Positions 7,315 to 16,687 of a stretch of 43,900 nucleotides of DNA are shown here, in pieces. Every line of letters starts with the position of its first letter. The first letter of the stretch is position 1. A program made the translations under genes and the position numbers. Location: NCBI GenBank assembly GCA_937864265.1, contig CALMIR010000165.1:1-43900 (forward strand), given 5' to 3'. Under the pieces are notes generated by a model, which was given only the letters and a program-made list of their open reading frames with translations, ran no database searches and was not told the DNA's origin. Source of the stretch: an uncultured Saprospirales bacterium (GTDB taxonomy: Bacteria; Bacteroidota; Bacteroidia; Chitinophagales; Saprospiraceae).

Positions 7315-9930
7315 TTATACTTCTACAGGTTCACCAACGGGTGAGCGGAATACAAAAGCGCCGTCAAAATTATCCAACAGAACGCGGCTCTTGGGCTCTA
7401 TATGACCCAACAACATCTGTTTAGACAATTCATTCAGTATGCGTTTTTGGATAACCCGTTTCAAGGGGCGGGCGCCAAATTCGGGATGGAATCCTTCCTC
7501 GGCCAGCCAGTCCATTGCTTCGGTGGTGACTTGCAGTTGGATGTCTTGCTTAGCCAAAGCTTTACGAATTTCTCCCAATTGCAGCTCCACAATGGCCCGT
7601 ATGTTGCTCTTGCTCAATGGGCGGAACATAATGACCTCATCTATTCGGTTTAGAAACTCGGGTCGTACCGATTGTTTGAGCAACTCAAATACCAGATCGC
7701 GTGTATGCTCGATCACTTCTTCTTTGTTGTCCTCAGTGAGGCGCTCGAATTTCTCCCGAATAATGTCCGACCCCATATTAGAGGTCATGATGATGAGGGT
7801 GTTTTTGAAATTGGCAACCCGGCCTTTGTTGTCGGTCAGGCGGCCATCTTCCAGCACTTGCAACAAAATGTTGAACACATCGGGGTGTGCTTTTTCGATT
7901 TCATCCAACAATACGACGCTGTAAGGCTTGCGGCGGACTGCTTCTGTTAATTGACCACCTTCGTCATAACCCACATAACCCGGCGGAGCACCTACTAATC
8001 GGGAAACAGCGTGGCGCTCCTGGTATTCACTCATGTCGATGCGTGTCATCAGGTTTTCATCGTCGAACAAGTATTCAGCCAGGGCTTTGGCCAATTCTGT
8101 TTTTCCTACGCCGGTAGTTCCCAGAAATAAGAAAGAACCTATCGGCCGTTTTTCGTTGGACAATCCGGTTCGGCTGCGGCGAATGGCATCTGCAACGGCT
8201 TCCACGGCTTCGTCTTGCCCTACTACTCGGTTGTGCAACTCCTCTTCCAGATGCAGTAGTTTGTGGCGCTCGCTTTGCATCATTCGGGTAACGGGAATGC
8301 CTGTCCACTTGCTTACGATTTGGGCAATATCTTCGGCATCGACCACTTCTTTCACCAGCATACTGCCGTTCTCCTGCATTTGTTGTAAGGTAGCGTTCAT
8401 TTGTGCCACCTGTTGTTGCACCTCCGGAATTTTGCCATAGCGGATTTCAGCTGCTTTACTGAAGTCGCCTTCTCGTTCGGCGCGATTACCAGCCAGCTTC
8501 AGTTGTTCCAATTCTTCTTTGGCTTTTTGTACGCCAAGTACAACTTCTCTTTCTGACTGCCACTGGGCTTTTAGCGCGTTGCGTTTTTCTTCAAAATTAG
8601 CCAGATCTTCCGCGATTTTATTCAAGCGGGCTTCATTGCTTTCCCTTTTCATGGCCTCGCGCTCTATTTCCAACTGTCGGATTTTGCGTTCCACCTCATC
8701 GAGTTCTTCCGGCATGGAATTCATTTCGAGCCTCAGGCGTGCAGCCGCTTCATCCACCAGGTCGATGGCTTTGTCGGGTAGTTGGCGGTCGGTGATATAG
8801 CGGTGGGAAAGTTGTACGGCAGCCACAACGGCATCGTCGGTGATGCTGATTTTGTGGTGGGCCTCATAGCGTTCTTTCAATCCGCGCAAAATAGAAATAG
8901 CGTCTTCCTCGCTGGGTTCGTTGACCATAACGGTTTGGAAACGGCGCTCCAGTGCTTTGTCTTTTTCAAAGTATTTCTGGTATTCATCCAGAGTAGTAGC
9001 GCCGATGGCCCGCAATTCGCCCCTAGCCAGTGCAGGTTTTAGAATATTGGCGGCATCCATAGCGCCCTGGCTTTTACCGGCTCCAATCAGAGTATGAATT
9101 TCATCGATGAAAAGGAAAATATGTCCTTCGGCCTTGATGACTTCGTTGACTACGGCTTTGAGCCTTTCCTCGAATTCACCTTGGTATTTGGCACCTGCGA
9201 TCAAAGCCCCCATATCGAGGGCATAAATTTCTTTATCCTGCAAGTCTTCCGGTACATCGCCATTCACAATCCGGTGGGCCAAGCCCTCTATGATAGCCGT
9301 TTTACCAACACCCGGTTCACCAATCAGGATGGGGTTGTTTTTGGTACGACGGGCCAATATGTGGAGCACGCGGCGGATTTCCTCGTCCCGGCCAATCACC
9401 GGATCTAGTTTTCCACTGCGGGCGCGTTCGTTCAGATTGGTAGCATATTTGTTCAGGGCATTATAAGCGTCTTCTGCGCTGTGGGTAGTAACACGGGAGC
9501 CTTTGCGCAAATCGCGTATGGCCGCTTTCAGGTTTTTCTCCGAAAGGCCACTGTCTTTGAGCATCTGAGATACTTGATCTCGGGTATCCAAAATACCCAA
9601 CAACAGGTGTTCGATGGCAACGTATTCATCGCCAAATTCTTTTAGGAAAATATTGGCTTTTTGGATGGCTTCGCTGGTGGTTCTGGCCAAGTATTGTTCG
9701 CCACCACTTACTTTTGGGTAAGATTGCACAATGCCATCGAGGGCTTTGCGCACGACGTCCAGGTTTGCGCCCAGTTTTTTGAACACAAAAGGAGCCACAC
9801 TTTCGTCAATCTCCAGGATGGCCTTGAGCAAGTGCCCCAACTCGATGGCCTGGCTTTGATTTTCCAAGCTGATTTGCTGGGCACGCTGAACGGCTTCCTG
9901 TGATTTTATGGTGAAGTTTTTTAGATTCAT
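7315..9930 (-). CDS. clpB: ATP-dependent disaggregase ClpB
   Basis: A Hsp104/ClpB hexameric AAA+ chaperone that, with DnaK, pulls polypeptides out of aggregates in the cytoplasm. 871 residues, full length. Order: double Clp N-domain (about 1-145); first AAA+ module with Walker A GEPGVGKT (204-211) and Walker B FLFIDEIH (272-279); coiled-coil M-domain (about 405-525), which separates ClpB from ClpA and ClpC; second AAA+ module with Walker A GTTGVGKT (604-611) and Walker B VVLLDEIE (672-679). The second P-loop has Thr where E. coli has Pro; I believe this is common in Bacteroidota. The hsp20 gene lies 137 bp upstream on the same strand. Confidence 0.97.
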   Translation of the reverse strand: MNLKNFTIKSQEAVQRAQQISLENQSQAIELGHLLKAILEIDESVAPFVFKKLGANLDVVRKALDGIVQSYPKVSGGEQYLARTTSEAIQKANIFLKEFGDEYVAIEHLLLGILDTRDQVSQMLKDSGLSEKNLKAAIRDLRKGSRVTTHSAEDAYNALNKYATNLNERARSGKLDPVIGRDEEIRRVLHILARRTKNNPILIGEPGVGKTAIIEGLAHRIVNGDVPEDLQDKEIYALDMGALIAGAKYQGEFEERLKAVVNEVIKAEGHIFLFIDEIHTLIGAGKSQGAMDAANILKPALARGELRAIGATTLDEYQKYFEKDKALERRFQTVMVNEPSEEDAISILRGLKERYEAHHKISITDDAVVAAVQLSHRYITDRQLPDKAIDLVDEAAARLRLEMNSMPEELDEVERKIRQLEIEREAMKRESNEARLNKIAEDLANFEEKRNALKAQWQSEREVVLGVQKAKEELEQLKLAGNRAEREGDFSKAAEIRYGKIPEVQQQVAQMNATLQQMQENGSMLVKEVVDAEDIAQIVSKWTGIPVTRMMQSERHKLLHLEEELHNRVVGQDEAVEAVADAIRRSRTGLSNEKRPIGSFLFLGTTGVGKTELAKALAEYLFDDENLMTRIDMSEYQERHAVSRLVGAPPGYVGYDEGGQLTEAVRRKPYSVVLLDEIEKAHPDVFNILLQVLEDGRLTDNKGRVANFKNTLIIMTSNMGSDIIREKFERLTEDNKEEVIEHTRDLVFELLKQSVRPEFLNRIDEVIMFRPLSKSNIRAIVELQLGEIRKALAKQDIQLQVTTEAMDWLAEEGFHPEFGARPLKRVIQKRILNELSKQMLLGHIEPKSRVLLDNFDGAFVFRSPVGEPVEV

Positions 9931-9957
9931 AGCATTTCATTAAAGAGTAGGTAATAA

Positions 9958-10012
9958 GGGCTGTATCTTGACGAAAATAAAACAAATTTATTTACTATTC
10001 AAGATACAGCCC
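9958..10012 (-). terminator. Perfect 14-bp inverted repeat between hsp20 and clpB
   Basis: GGGCTGTATCTTGA (9958-9971) and TCAAGATACAGCCC (9999-10012) are exact complements around a 27-nt A/T-rich loop. A second, smaller repeat (GCGGGTAGC 10020-10028 with GCTACCTGC 10050-10058, one mismatch) lies nearer the hsp20 stop. Both probably mark the end of the hsp20 transcript, although no T-run follows, so processing or regulation of clpB is also possible. Confidence 0.5.
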
Positions 10013-10067
10013 TGTAAAAGCGGGTAGCTAAATCCTGTACAAGGCGGCGGCTACCTGCTATGCCAGC

Positions 10068-10514
10068 TTAGGCAACTTCGATCAACCTGGCTGGTACCGG
10101 TTTAGCCTCAGGCTTTTTCGGCAAGCTCAGGTACAAGATACCATCGCTGTATTTGGCTTGTACGTTGCTTTCATCTACAATGTTTGGGAGCGTGAAAGAA
10201 CGCTGGAAAGTGCTGTAACTGAACTCGCGGCGAGTATAGTTGTCTTGTTTATTCTCGCTGGAGGTTTTTTGCTCAGCAGAAATAGTCAGTGTCTTTTTGT
10301 TCACTTCAATTTTGAAGTCATTCTTGCTCAAACCAGGTGCAGCCACTTCAATTTCAAAAGCGTCGGTAGTCTCTTTTACGTTGACAGCGGGTAAGGTAGC
10401 CCCATCTGTAGCGAAGTTTCGCCTTGACCATTCGGGGAATTCGGTTTTAAAGAATTCATCGAAAACCCGATTGAAAGTGGGGAAAGCATCTTGATTCCAT
10501 CTTATGATTGCCAT
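10068..10514 (-). CDS. Small heat-shock protein, Hsp20/alpha-crystallin family
   Basis: An ATP-independent holdase that binds unfolding proteins and hands them to DnaK/ClpB. 148 residues. The short N-terminal arm (WNQDAFPTFNRVFDEFF) leads into an alpha-crystallin domain from about 41 to 140, with VNVKET (44-49), EIEVAAPGL (54-62) and the family signature DGILYLSLPK (124-133). The C-terminal tail (ARLIEVA) carries the I/L-x-I/V-like anchor that docks into a neighbouring subunit. The upstream region carries three TGCC-N5-GGCA-like sites, so the gene is probably stress regulated. Placement next to clpB fits joint work in protein quality control. Confidence 0.95.
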   Translation of the reverse strand: MAIIRWNQDAFPTFNRVFDEFFKTEFPEWSRRNFATDGATLPAVNVKETTDAFEIEVAAPGLSKNDFKIEVNKKTLTISAEQKTSSENKQDNYTRREFSYSTFQRSFTLPNIVDESNVQAKYSDGILYLSLPKKPEAKPVPARLIEVA

Positions 10515-10635
10515 GGTTCAGAAATTTAGGTTAAAAATTGTTTTTTGCATGATTTGAATGTTGCCTCAGAATCTATCATCGGCGTTTGCTTCATTTAATG
10601 CAAAGGCTGTACCAGGGCAAATTTTAAGAAAAAAA

Positions 10636-10702
10636 GGCAGGTTGAGCGGCTTGGTTTTGCCAAAAAGGCAGATTTAAAAACAAGATCGTGCCAAAAAGTC
10701 AG
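10636..10702 (-). promoter_or_regulatory. Candidate operator array upstream of hsp20, sites phased at 31 bp
   Basis: Two dyads, TGCCAAAAAGGCA (10658-10670) and TGCCAAAAAGTCA (10689-10701), plus a half-site AAAAAGGCAG (ending 10640) recur with GGCAG or GTCAG at 10636, 10667 and 10698, exactly 31 bp apart, about three helical turns. They lie about 120-190 bp upstream of the hsp20 start and just past the terminator of the next gene. Even phasing and dyad symmetry suggest cooperative repressor or activator binding; the protein is unknown. Confidence 0.45.
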
Positions 10703-10726
10703 ATGTGAATAGATGGGCTAAATAAT

Positions 10727-10764
10727 AAAAAAAAATGGGCATTCCGTTATTTCGGGATGCCCAT
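10727..10764 (-). terminator. Rho-independent terminator of the Spy-like gene
   Basis: On the minus strand, ATGGGCATCCCG (10764-10753) pairs with CGGAATGCCCAT (10746-10735) around a 6-nt loop, and eight T follow directly (10734-10727). A classic intrinsic terminator 33 bp after the stop codon. Confidence 0.85.
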
Positions 10765-10796
10765 GCGCTGTGAATTTCTTCAATCAGACAGCCTAA

Positions 10797-11237
10797 TTAA
10801 TTGCCGTCTTTTTTGCGTTTTTCGTACTTAGCTGCTTTGTCAGCTTTTGCTTTTTCGCGGTCTTCTTTCCGCTTGGCCATGTCTTCTTCTGACATTTGCT
10901 GGCCTTCTTCTTTTTTGGTTTGCTTCATTTCAGAAGTCTTGGCTTTGTAAGCGTTGTATTGCTCTTCGCTCATCATGCCTTTTACCTCAGCTTCTTTGCT
11001 TTTGCGAATTTCAGCCAATTGCTCGCGTTTTGCCTGGTCAGATAAGCTGGCATCTGCTTTTACAGCTTGCATTTGAGCTTTGTAGTTCTCATTGATGCCT
11101 TTGAGGTCTTTTACCTGAGCGCCAGTTAAGCCCAATTCTGCTTTCATGGCTTTGTATTCAGCTTTAGACTCTTGAGCAGAAACTGTAACACTTATCAAGG
11201 CAAAGGCCATTAAAACCAACCATTTTGTCATTTTCAT
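10797..11237 (-). CDS. Secreted Spy/LTxxQ-like, Lys/Glu-rich protein
   Basis: 146 residues from the ATG at 11235-11237; a longer frame reaches 11291 but would bury the signal peptide. The N-terminus (MKMTKWLVLMAFALISVTVSAQ) is a standard Sec signal. The mature part resembles small Bacteroidota periplasmic proteins of the Spy/CpxP (LTxxQ) kind, with two short motifs, LGLTGAQVKDL and MMSEEQYNAYKAK, separated by a charged helix. The last 45 residues are almost all Lys, Glu, Asp and Ala and probably helical. Spy-like proteins are envelope chaperones or metal-stress proteins; a chaperone role here is inference. Its terminator is very clear. Confidence 0.8.
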   Translation of the reverse strand: MKMTKWLVLMAFALISVTVSAQESKAEYKAMKAELGLTGAQVKDLKGINENYKAQMQAVKADASLSDQAKREQLAEIRKSKEAEVKGMMSEEQYNAYKAKTSEMKQTKKEEGQQMSEEDMAKRKEDREKAKADKAAKYEKRKKDGN

Positions 11238-11357
11238 GATTATTGAATTTTTTATGAAAAAATACACCTTTAAGACGCGTTTAAAACGCAAAGTAATGCA
11301 GCGGTAAAGTTAAAAAATAGTTAATTCCCAGCTATCAAAAGTAAGCGCTCATAATAG

Positions 11358-12710
11358 CTATGCCTCCTGCTCCAACATTTGAATGCGTTGACCTGTCACA
11401 TGGCCAACGCCGTCGATAGCAGCTAACTCCACCAATTCAATGGTATTCATTTTGAGTGGTTCTAAGGGCAAATCTACTTTAATGTAGTTATCCGTAAAAC
11501 CGGACATGCGGCCTGCTGCTTTACTTTGTTCAAATAAAACAGGTCGTTTCTGACCCAGGTGTTGTTGGTAAAAAAAGTGTCGTTTTTTCTCACTCAGGAT
11601 GCTGAGCATTTTATTGCGTTCTCGGCGGGTAGCCATATCTACGACCCCTTCCATATCGAAAGCAGGCGTATTGGGGCGTTCGGAGTAGGTAAATACATGG
11701 AGGTAGGAAACTTCCAACTGATGGAGAAAATGGTAAGTTTCCAAAAAGTCATCATCCGTTTCGCCGGGAAACCCTACGATGACGTCCACACCAATACAGG
11801 CATGGGGCATGAGGGTTTTAATTTTTTCCACCCTTGAAGCGTACAAATCCCGTTTGTAGCGGCGGCGCATTTCACGGAGCTGTTTATCGTTGCCCGATTG
11901 AAGTGGCATATGAAAATGGGGCACAAAACGCTTGGATTGGGCAACAAATTCAATGATTTCGTCTGTGCACAAGTTGGGCTCAATGGAAGAAATGCGAAAA
12001 CGGTCGATACCTTTTACCTCGTCTAAGGCTCGGATTAAATCGATGAAGAGTGCTTCCTTTTTGGGGCGAATGCCTTCTATTACTGCTGTGCCGTTTCCAA
12101 AATCGCCTAAGTTGACCCCTGTCAATACAATTTCCTTGACCCCTTTTTCGGCAATTTGACGGGCATTCAAAACAACTTGTTCGACGGTATCGCTGCGGCT
12201 ACTGCCTCTTGCGAGCGGAATGGTACAAAAGGTGCATTTGTAATCACATCCATCCTGTACTTTTAAAAAGGAGCGGGTTCTATCGCCAAAGGAAAAGGAA
12301 GAGATGAATTCACGCGCTTCTTGTACGTCGCCCGCTCGAACCATGCCCTTACTGGCAGCTTTGCTGAGGCCTTCTACAAAATCGAGGATGCGAAATTTTT
12401 CAGCGGCGCCCAGCACCAGATCAACGCCGGGGATGTTGGCGATTTCTTCTGGTTTCAGTTGAGCATAACAACCAACGACTACTATTTTAGCTTCAGGCGC
12501 ATGTTTGAGTGCCCGCCTTACGATATTGCGACACTTGGTATCTGCGAAATCAGTTACGGAGCAGGTGTTGATGACATAAACATCAGCGCCTTGTTCAAAA
12601 GGGATTTCCCGGTAACCTGCCGATTCGAACAGGCGACCGATGGAAGAGGTTTCTGAATAATTGAGCTTGCAACCCAAGGTGTAAAAGGCTACGGATTGGG
12701 GTGTGGCCAT
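11358..12710 (-). CDS. mtaB: tRNA t6A37 methylthiotransferase MtaB
   Basis: A radical-SAM enzyme that adds a methylthio group to N6-threonylcarbamoyladenosine at position 37 of ANN-decoding tRNAs. 450 residues from ATG 12708-12710. An upstream start at 12830 would add 40 unconserved residues and overlap the neighbouring gene. Domains: UPF0004/MTTase with cluster cysteines C14, C50 and C81 (GCKLNYSE, NTCSVT, GCYAQ); radical-SAM core with CDYKCTFC (C155, C159, C162); C-terminal TRAM from about 385. The first-domain pattern GCKLNYSET matches MtaB/YqeV better than MiaB or RimO. It is downstream of the large outer-membrane protein gene, 89 bp away. Confidence 0.93.
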   Translation of the reverse strand: MATPQSVAFYTLGCKLNYSETSSIGRLFESAGYREIPFEQGADVYVINTCSVTDFADTKCRNIVRRALKHAPEAKIVVVGCYAQLKPEEIANIPGVDLVLGAAEKFRILDFVEGLSKAASKGMVRAGDVQEAREFISSFSFGDRTRSFLKVQDGCDYKCTFCTIPLARGSSRSDTVEQVVLNARQIAEKGVKEIVLTGVNLGDFGNGTAVIEGIRPKKEALFIDLIRALDEVKGIDRFRISSIEPNLCTDEIIEFVAQSKRFVPHFHMPLQSGNDKQLREMRRRYKRDLYASRVEKIKTLMPHACIGVDVIVGFPGETDDDFLETYHFLHQLEVSYLHVFTYSERPNTPAFDMEGVVDMATRRERNKMLSILSEKKRHFFYQQHLGQKRPVLFEQSKAAGRMSGFTDNYIKVDLPLEPLKMNTIELVELAAIDGVGHVTGQRIQMLEQEA

Positions 12711-12799
12711 ATAGAAATCGTATTTGAATACCTGTCCGGCAGCTGAAAAAAGGACTGCCGATTTTAAAAAGCCAGCAAAATTAAGCTTTTTTACTGAAA

Positions 12800-15700
12800 T
12801 CAGAAGTCCATACCGAGCGAAACGTGCCAAATCGGGTCTTGTACAATTCTGGTTTCTAGTCCCCAGGCATAGTCCACCCGCAGGAGATAACCAAATAGCA
12901 GCACCCTAGCCCCCGCGCCATATCCGGCAACAATCGGATCGCGGAAATAATTGACCTTTACAATCACCTGTCCTTCATCAATGATGATGGTATTGAGCGG
13001 GTTTTCTTTGCTAAACGGATCGAGTCCTTCCCAGGCTGTGCCCACATCGAAAAACCCAACCAATTGGAAATTGCGGAAGAAAGGCGAGCGAATGTGTCGA
13101 AACAAGTACTTGAAGATAGGCGCCCTTAGCTCGGTATTGACCAAGGCATACGAATTTCCATTGCGGATATTCAAGCGGAAGCCGCGCATGTTGGTCGCGA
13201 TGGTTTGAAAAGCAAAATCGTCCAGGTTTTGCGGAATTGGGATGCCACCATTGAAGTTGGAAACCAGCGGATTGTCCACATCGCCCAGGTAGTAAGCCAT
13301 CTTTTCAGAACCAAAAGACGTAGCTCCGGCACCTCTAATGGCCAAAACAGAATGCTTCAACAAGCGCTGGTAGTACCTGGCGTCAAAGCCAACCACCCCC
13401 ATAAATCCTTCATTGAAATTCAATTTGACACCATCGTTCAATTGCAGGTCAAATAGTTTAACGGCTTCAGCGTATATTTTGTAGCGAGCGCCGTTCTTGA
13501 TGTTGAGGGCGACGTCCAGCGTATTGTCAAAAACGTATTCCATTTTTAATCCAACACGTTCTTCGCTGGTTGAAGGCACTTGGAAAGTGGGCAAATCAGT
13601 CGAAAGCTGGGTGATCCTATCCCGTCGCAGCGTAGCTGTAGTACGAATGCTCCGGAAAATATCTAAGGGATATCTCAAGCTGTACTGCCCCAACACAATA
13701 TTTACTTCGCGTCGGTTGGGCGCAATAGTCAGACTTTGCCCGGCATAGCGCTGGTTTTTCATATACACCGCGTATTGCTTGTCCAAGCGTCTTTTTTTAT
13801 CGCGATAGATCAAGAAATATTCGCTGCCGTTAAAGGTTGTAGGGATGCGTACCCCTCCTTCAAACTCATAGTCTTCCAGTAGGTCTTTGAAATTGGTTTT
13901 CAATAAAATGCCCAATGGCGGGTAACTAAATCCATTGGGGTTGGCGCCGTACAATTCCAATCCGTCAAAAAGCAAGCTGTTGTCCAGTTGGGTGGTTACA
14001 TAATCCGTCCTAAACTGGAGTCGGTAAGGAATAATTTTTCCAGGCCGGAATGGATATACGCCATTTTTTATAGGATTGCTGGCCGTTGTATTATTATTGG
14101 AATAGGGCGAAAAATAGGGACTATTGGGGGTCGCTATGCGCAGCGGATCTTCGGTCTTTTCATTTTGGGGTTTGTCTTTGATGATGACCGTAGCAGGCAC
14201 TTCTTCCTCATCGTCAAATTCGCTTTGAAACAAGTAATTGTCAATGTCGATTTTGCCTGTATCCTGCTTGGCTTTTGGAAGTTCTATGACGGTGACTTGT
14301 TTTTCTTCCGCTTTTTCCAGAACAGTTGTTTTGGGCGATTCGGGTAGTACAGGACTGAGCAGGCCCGTTTTTTTGGCTTTGCTGTTCTTTTGCTGGAAAA
14401 TGGTGTTTTTTGAAGTCAGGCTGATTTCCGGATCTAGCGCACGAATAAAAATCCGGTGTTCGCCATCTTGTAAAACCAGATCAGCCGTTTTATTGACCCG
14501 AGGAGCTGTGGATTGGGTCAGAATGGATTTGTCGTAGTTGGAGTTGAGTTGGGTAACCGCTCTTTTTTTATAAATAGGGTCAATGACAATGGAATCGATC
14601 ATCGCTGTATCCAATTCAGTCAGCACAGAATCAGCGTGCAATCGGATTTCGGTATCGTCATTCAGGTAAATGATTTGATCGTAATGGTGGATGTAATCTT
14701 CCAAATAACCGGTTTCGCGGTTGTATATGCCATATCGGTCGCTCAGGTAAGAGAACCAGTGATTGTCGATGGCTGCTGGCTGCCGTTCGTTGGCGTAAGG
14801 GGTATGCGTTATCCGAACGAGCTCTTTGTCTTTATTTTCTAAATCGTAAAAGAAGAGGTCGAAGGTATTGATGGGCAGGATGGTATCGAGTTTGAGGTTG
14901 TTCAATGCCGAGTCTTGCCGATTGGAGGCAAAGAGAATGCCCCGGATGTTGTCTATATTGACAAAAGTAGCATCCAAATCATCCCAAAAGTCGCCGGTGA
15001 TGCGTTGGGTTTGGCGGGTATTGGTATAGTAAACGAAAATATCCGACTGCCCCCAAACAGAAGCAGAAAAAACCATGGAAATGGGATTGATGAATTCCAT
15101 ACTATACACCCGTTGGTATTCTGAAGAAAGGTCTTCTGTTTTTTCTTTTTTTGTTGTGAGATCGTAAAGGGTAAGCTTTACCACATCGCGTCGCTCGTAT
15201 AGCAGCGCCAATTGTTGCCCATTTGGATTCCAGGCCAGCAAGGGGTAGTTGTAATCCGTAGCTTGGAAGGCGTTGCGGAAGCCGTATTTAAAAAGGACGC
15301 GCCGCTCGTCGGTCACCAAATCGTGCAGATATACTTTATATCGGCCAATTTCATTGAATACATACACCAGTTTTTTGCCGTCGGGGCTTAATTTTACCTG
15401 TGTTACAGGTAGTTGGCGCTTGTTTTTAAAGCCCAACTGGCCTTCTTCGTGCTTGGATTTGTCGGTGCCTTCCAATAGGTAGCGCTCTTTGAAAAAAGTA
15501 GCCCAATTTTCGGCAACGATTTCATAAGGGCTGCCCAAAACATACAAAAATCCGCTTTCGATGCTGCGATTAATGCGCGTGAGGTACAGTAAATTGGAAA
15601 CGGTAGAACTGCCGTAGTTTTCGCTAATATAGTACCAAAGCGAATGCCCGGCTAGCTTGGGATTGCGTTCAGCCAAACCTTCAAAACCTTCAAAAACAGC

Positions 15701-16294
15701 TTCGCTTAAGATATAATCGCGCAATTGGTTGTCCATCTCCGTGCTCCATTTTTGCCCCACATAAGCGACCAAGCCTTCCTTAAACCATTCCGGCAGGTTC
15801 ATCATCACGGCATTTTGAACGATCTCTTGCAAATTGGAGCCAAAGAGCATGGCGTTGAGATATACAGAAGCAATACCCTCTCGGATTTGTTTTCTCAATT
15901 CGTTGTGGTCGCCAGTGAAATAAACGAATACCTTATTGCCTACGATTTTGGTTTGTCCGGCTAAGTTATTGAAGGTTTCTTCGCTGCCTATATTGCTCTG
16001 TTTGAGGTCGGTAAGGTCGGTATAGACGATGATTTGTATTTTTTCGTTGATGCGGTGTTCTAGTAGGTTTTGGATGGCATTGAAATCATATTCTGCCAAT
16101 AACACCACCGACTGCCCAATTGTCCGGGATTCGCCATACCAATAAGAGATAAAATTATCGCTTTCATATTCCGACCATTCGGCAAAGTCGCGGTGGTACT
16201 GAACCCGGTTTTTTCCAAACTGCACCTGATTGCCCTGGCCAGAGGCCAACGAAAAGCCCAAACAGAGCAGCAGGGTGTAAATGTATTTTTGCAT
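12800..16294 (-). CDS. Pseudo-peptidase MA / TolB-like propeller / Omp85-type barrel protein
   Basis: 1164 residues with Sec signal (1-19). About 40-275 aligns with the peptidase-MA-like part of the paralogue at 21024, but the zinc site is gone: the expected HExxH is REGIA (138-142), while LPEWFKEGL keeps the position of the third Glu. About 290-560 is a TolB/WD-type beta-propeller (KLSPDGKKLVYV, LAWNPNGQQLALLY, LFASNRQD). A Pro, Lys and Asp-rich linker with PATVIIKDKP precedes a C-terminal Omp85-like beta-barrel (about 785-1164) ending in HVSLGMDF with terminal Phe. Likely an outer-membrane protein with a periplasmic or surface propeller. Function unknown; annotation pipelines would probably call it 'TolB-like' or 'surface antigen'. 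Confidence 0.85.
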   Translation of the reverse strand: MQKYIYTLLLCLGFSLASGQGNQVQFGKNRVQYHRDFAEWSEYESDNFISYWYGESRTIGQSVVLLAEYDFNAIQNLLEHRINEKIQIIVYTDLTDLKQSNIGSEETFNNLAGQTKIVGNKVFVYFTGDHNELRKQIREGIASVYLNAMLFGSNLQEIVQNAVMMNLPEWFKEGLVAYVGQKWSTEMDNQLRDYILSEAVFEGFEGLAERNPKLAGHSLWYYISENYGSSTVSNLLYLTRINRSIESGFLYVLGSPYEIVAENWATFFKERYLLEGTDKSKHEEGQLGFKNKRQLPVTQVKLSPDGKKLVYVFNEIGRYKVYLHDLVTDERRVLFKYGFRNAFQATDYNYPLLAWNPNGQQLALLYERRDVVKLTLYDLTTKKEKTEDLSSEYQRVYSMEFINPISMVFSASVWGQSDIFVYYTNTRQTQRITGDFWDDLDATFVNIDNIRGILFASNRQDSALNNLKLDTILPINTFDLFFYDLENKDKELVRITHTPYANERQPAAIDNHWFSYLSDRYGIYNRETGYLEDYIHHYDQIIYLNDDTEIRLHADSVLTELDTAMIDSIVIDPIYKKRAVTQLNSNYDKSILTQSTAPRVNKTADLVLQDGEHRIFIRALDPEISLTSKNTIFQQKNSKAKKTGLLSPVLPESPKTTVLEKAEEKQVTVIELPKAKQDTGKIDIDNYLFQSEFDDEEEVPATVIIKDKPQNEKTEDPLRIATPNSPYFSPYSNNNTTASNPIKNGVYPFRPGKIIPYRLQFRTDYVTTQLDNSLLFDGLELYGANPNGFSYPPLGILLKTNFKDLLEDYEFEGGVRIPTTFNGSEYFLIYRDKKRRLDKQYAVYMKNQRYAGQSLTIAPNRREVNIVLGQYSLRYPLDIFRSIRTTATLRRDRITQLSTDLPTFQVPSTSEERVGLKMEYVFDNTLDVALNIKNGARYKIYAEAVKLFDLQLNDGVKLNFNEGFMGVVGFDARYYQRLLKHSVLAIRGAGATSFGSEKMAYYLGDVDNPLVSNFNGGIPIPQNLDDFAFQTIATNMRGFRLNIRNGNSYALVNTELRAPIFKYLFRHIRSPFFRNFQLVGFFDVGTAWEGLDPFSKENPLNTIIIDEGQVIVKVNYFRDPIVAGYGAGARVLLFGYLLRVDYAWGLETRIVQDPIWHVSLGMDF

Positions 16295-16320
16295 AGCTTT
16301 AATGGTTGTAAAAAGTATTT

Positions 16321-16467
16321 AGTTCTTTGACAAATGGGGTGATTCAAGCAATGCCGTACTTAAAGCAGGTTTTAGGGTAAACAAACCTAATTTAAGTACG
16401 GCAAGCGAAAATCATTGTTTACCTTGCTTTTCGCTAAGTCATTTCCCACATCATTTGTCAAAGAAGG
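16321..16467. mobile_element. MITE-like element, 147 bp, 14-bp TIR and 8-bp flanking direct repeats
   Basis: TTCTTTGACAAATG (16323-16336) is exactly complementary to CATTTGTCAAAGAA (16452-16465). The 8-mer AAGTATTT flanks the element at 16313-16320 and 16468-16475, placed symmetrically two bases outside each arm. Inside are two further stems: GCCGTACTTAAA (16353-16364) with TTTAAGTACGGC (16391-16402), extended by AGGTTT/AAACCT, and AGCGAAAA (16404-16411) with TTTTCGCT (16428-16435). There is no coding capacity. It occupies the upstream region of the pseudo-peptidase gene. A structured RNA leader is the main alternative. Confidence 0.55.
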
Positions 16468-16570
16468 AAGTATTTTGGGATACCCTAAAAAGACAGTCAA
16501 AACAGCATTTGGGTTTAGCCCAGCCTGTGGTATCATATCAAAAGTATTGTTTTTATAACGACAAATATCA

Positions 16571-16601
16571 TTGCCTCGTTTTGGCCTGAGTAATATATTT
16601 G
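16571..16601 (+). promoter_or_regulatory. Candidate promoter, TTG-N20-TATATTTG, for the MBL-fold gene
   Basis: TTG at 16571-16573 and TATATTTG at 16594-16601 fit the Bacteroidota -33/-7 pattern with 20 bp spacing. Transcription would begin near 16607, which rules out the longer reading frame from 16571 and leaves an 80-nt leader. Confidence 0.5.
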
Positions 16602-16687
16602 TTTTGCGACAGCTTTTTAACAGGAAAAAGCAAATTTTTTCAGAAAAGTTGAAAAAACCAGTTTCTTTGTCGGCAAAAATCTATACA

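Noticed and set aside
7439-7924. Long frames antisense to clpB (also 8033-8440 and 9094-9408)
   Set aside because: They are shadows of a strongly conserved coding gene, with low-complexity Ser/Arg-rich translations.
7315-9930. Thr in the second ClpB P-loop as a defect
   Set aside because: The Lys-Thr of the P-loop is intact, and I recall GTTGVGKT as the usual Bacteroidota form.
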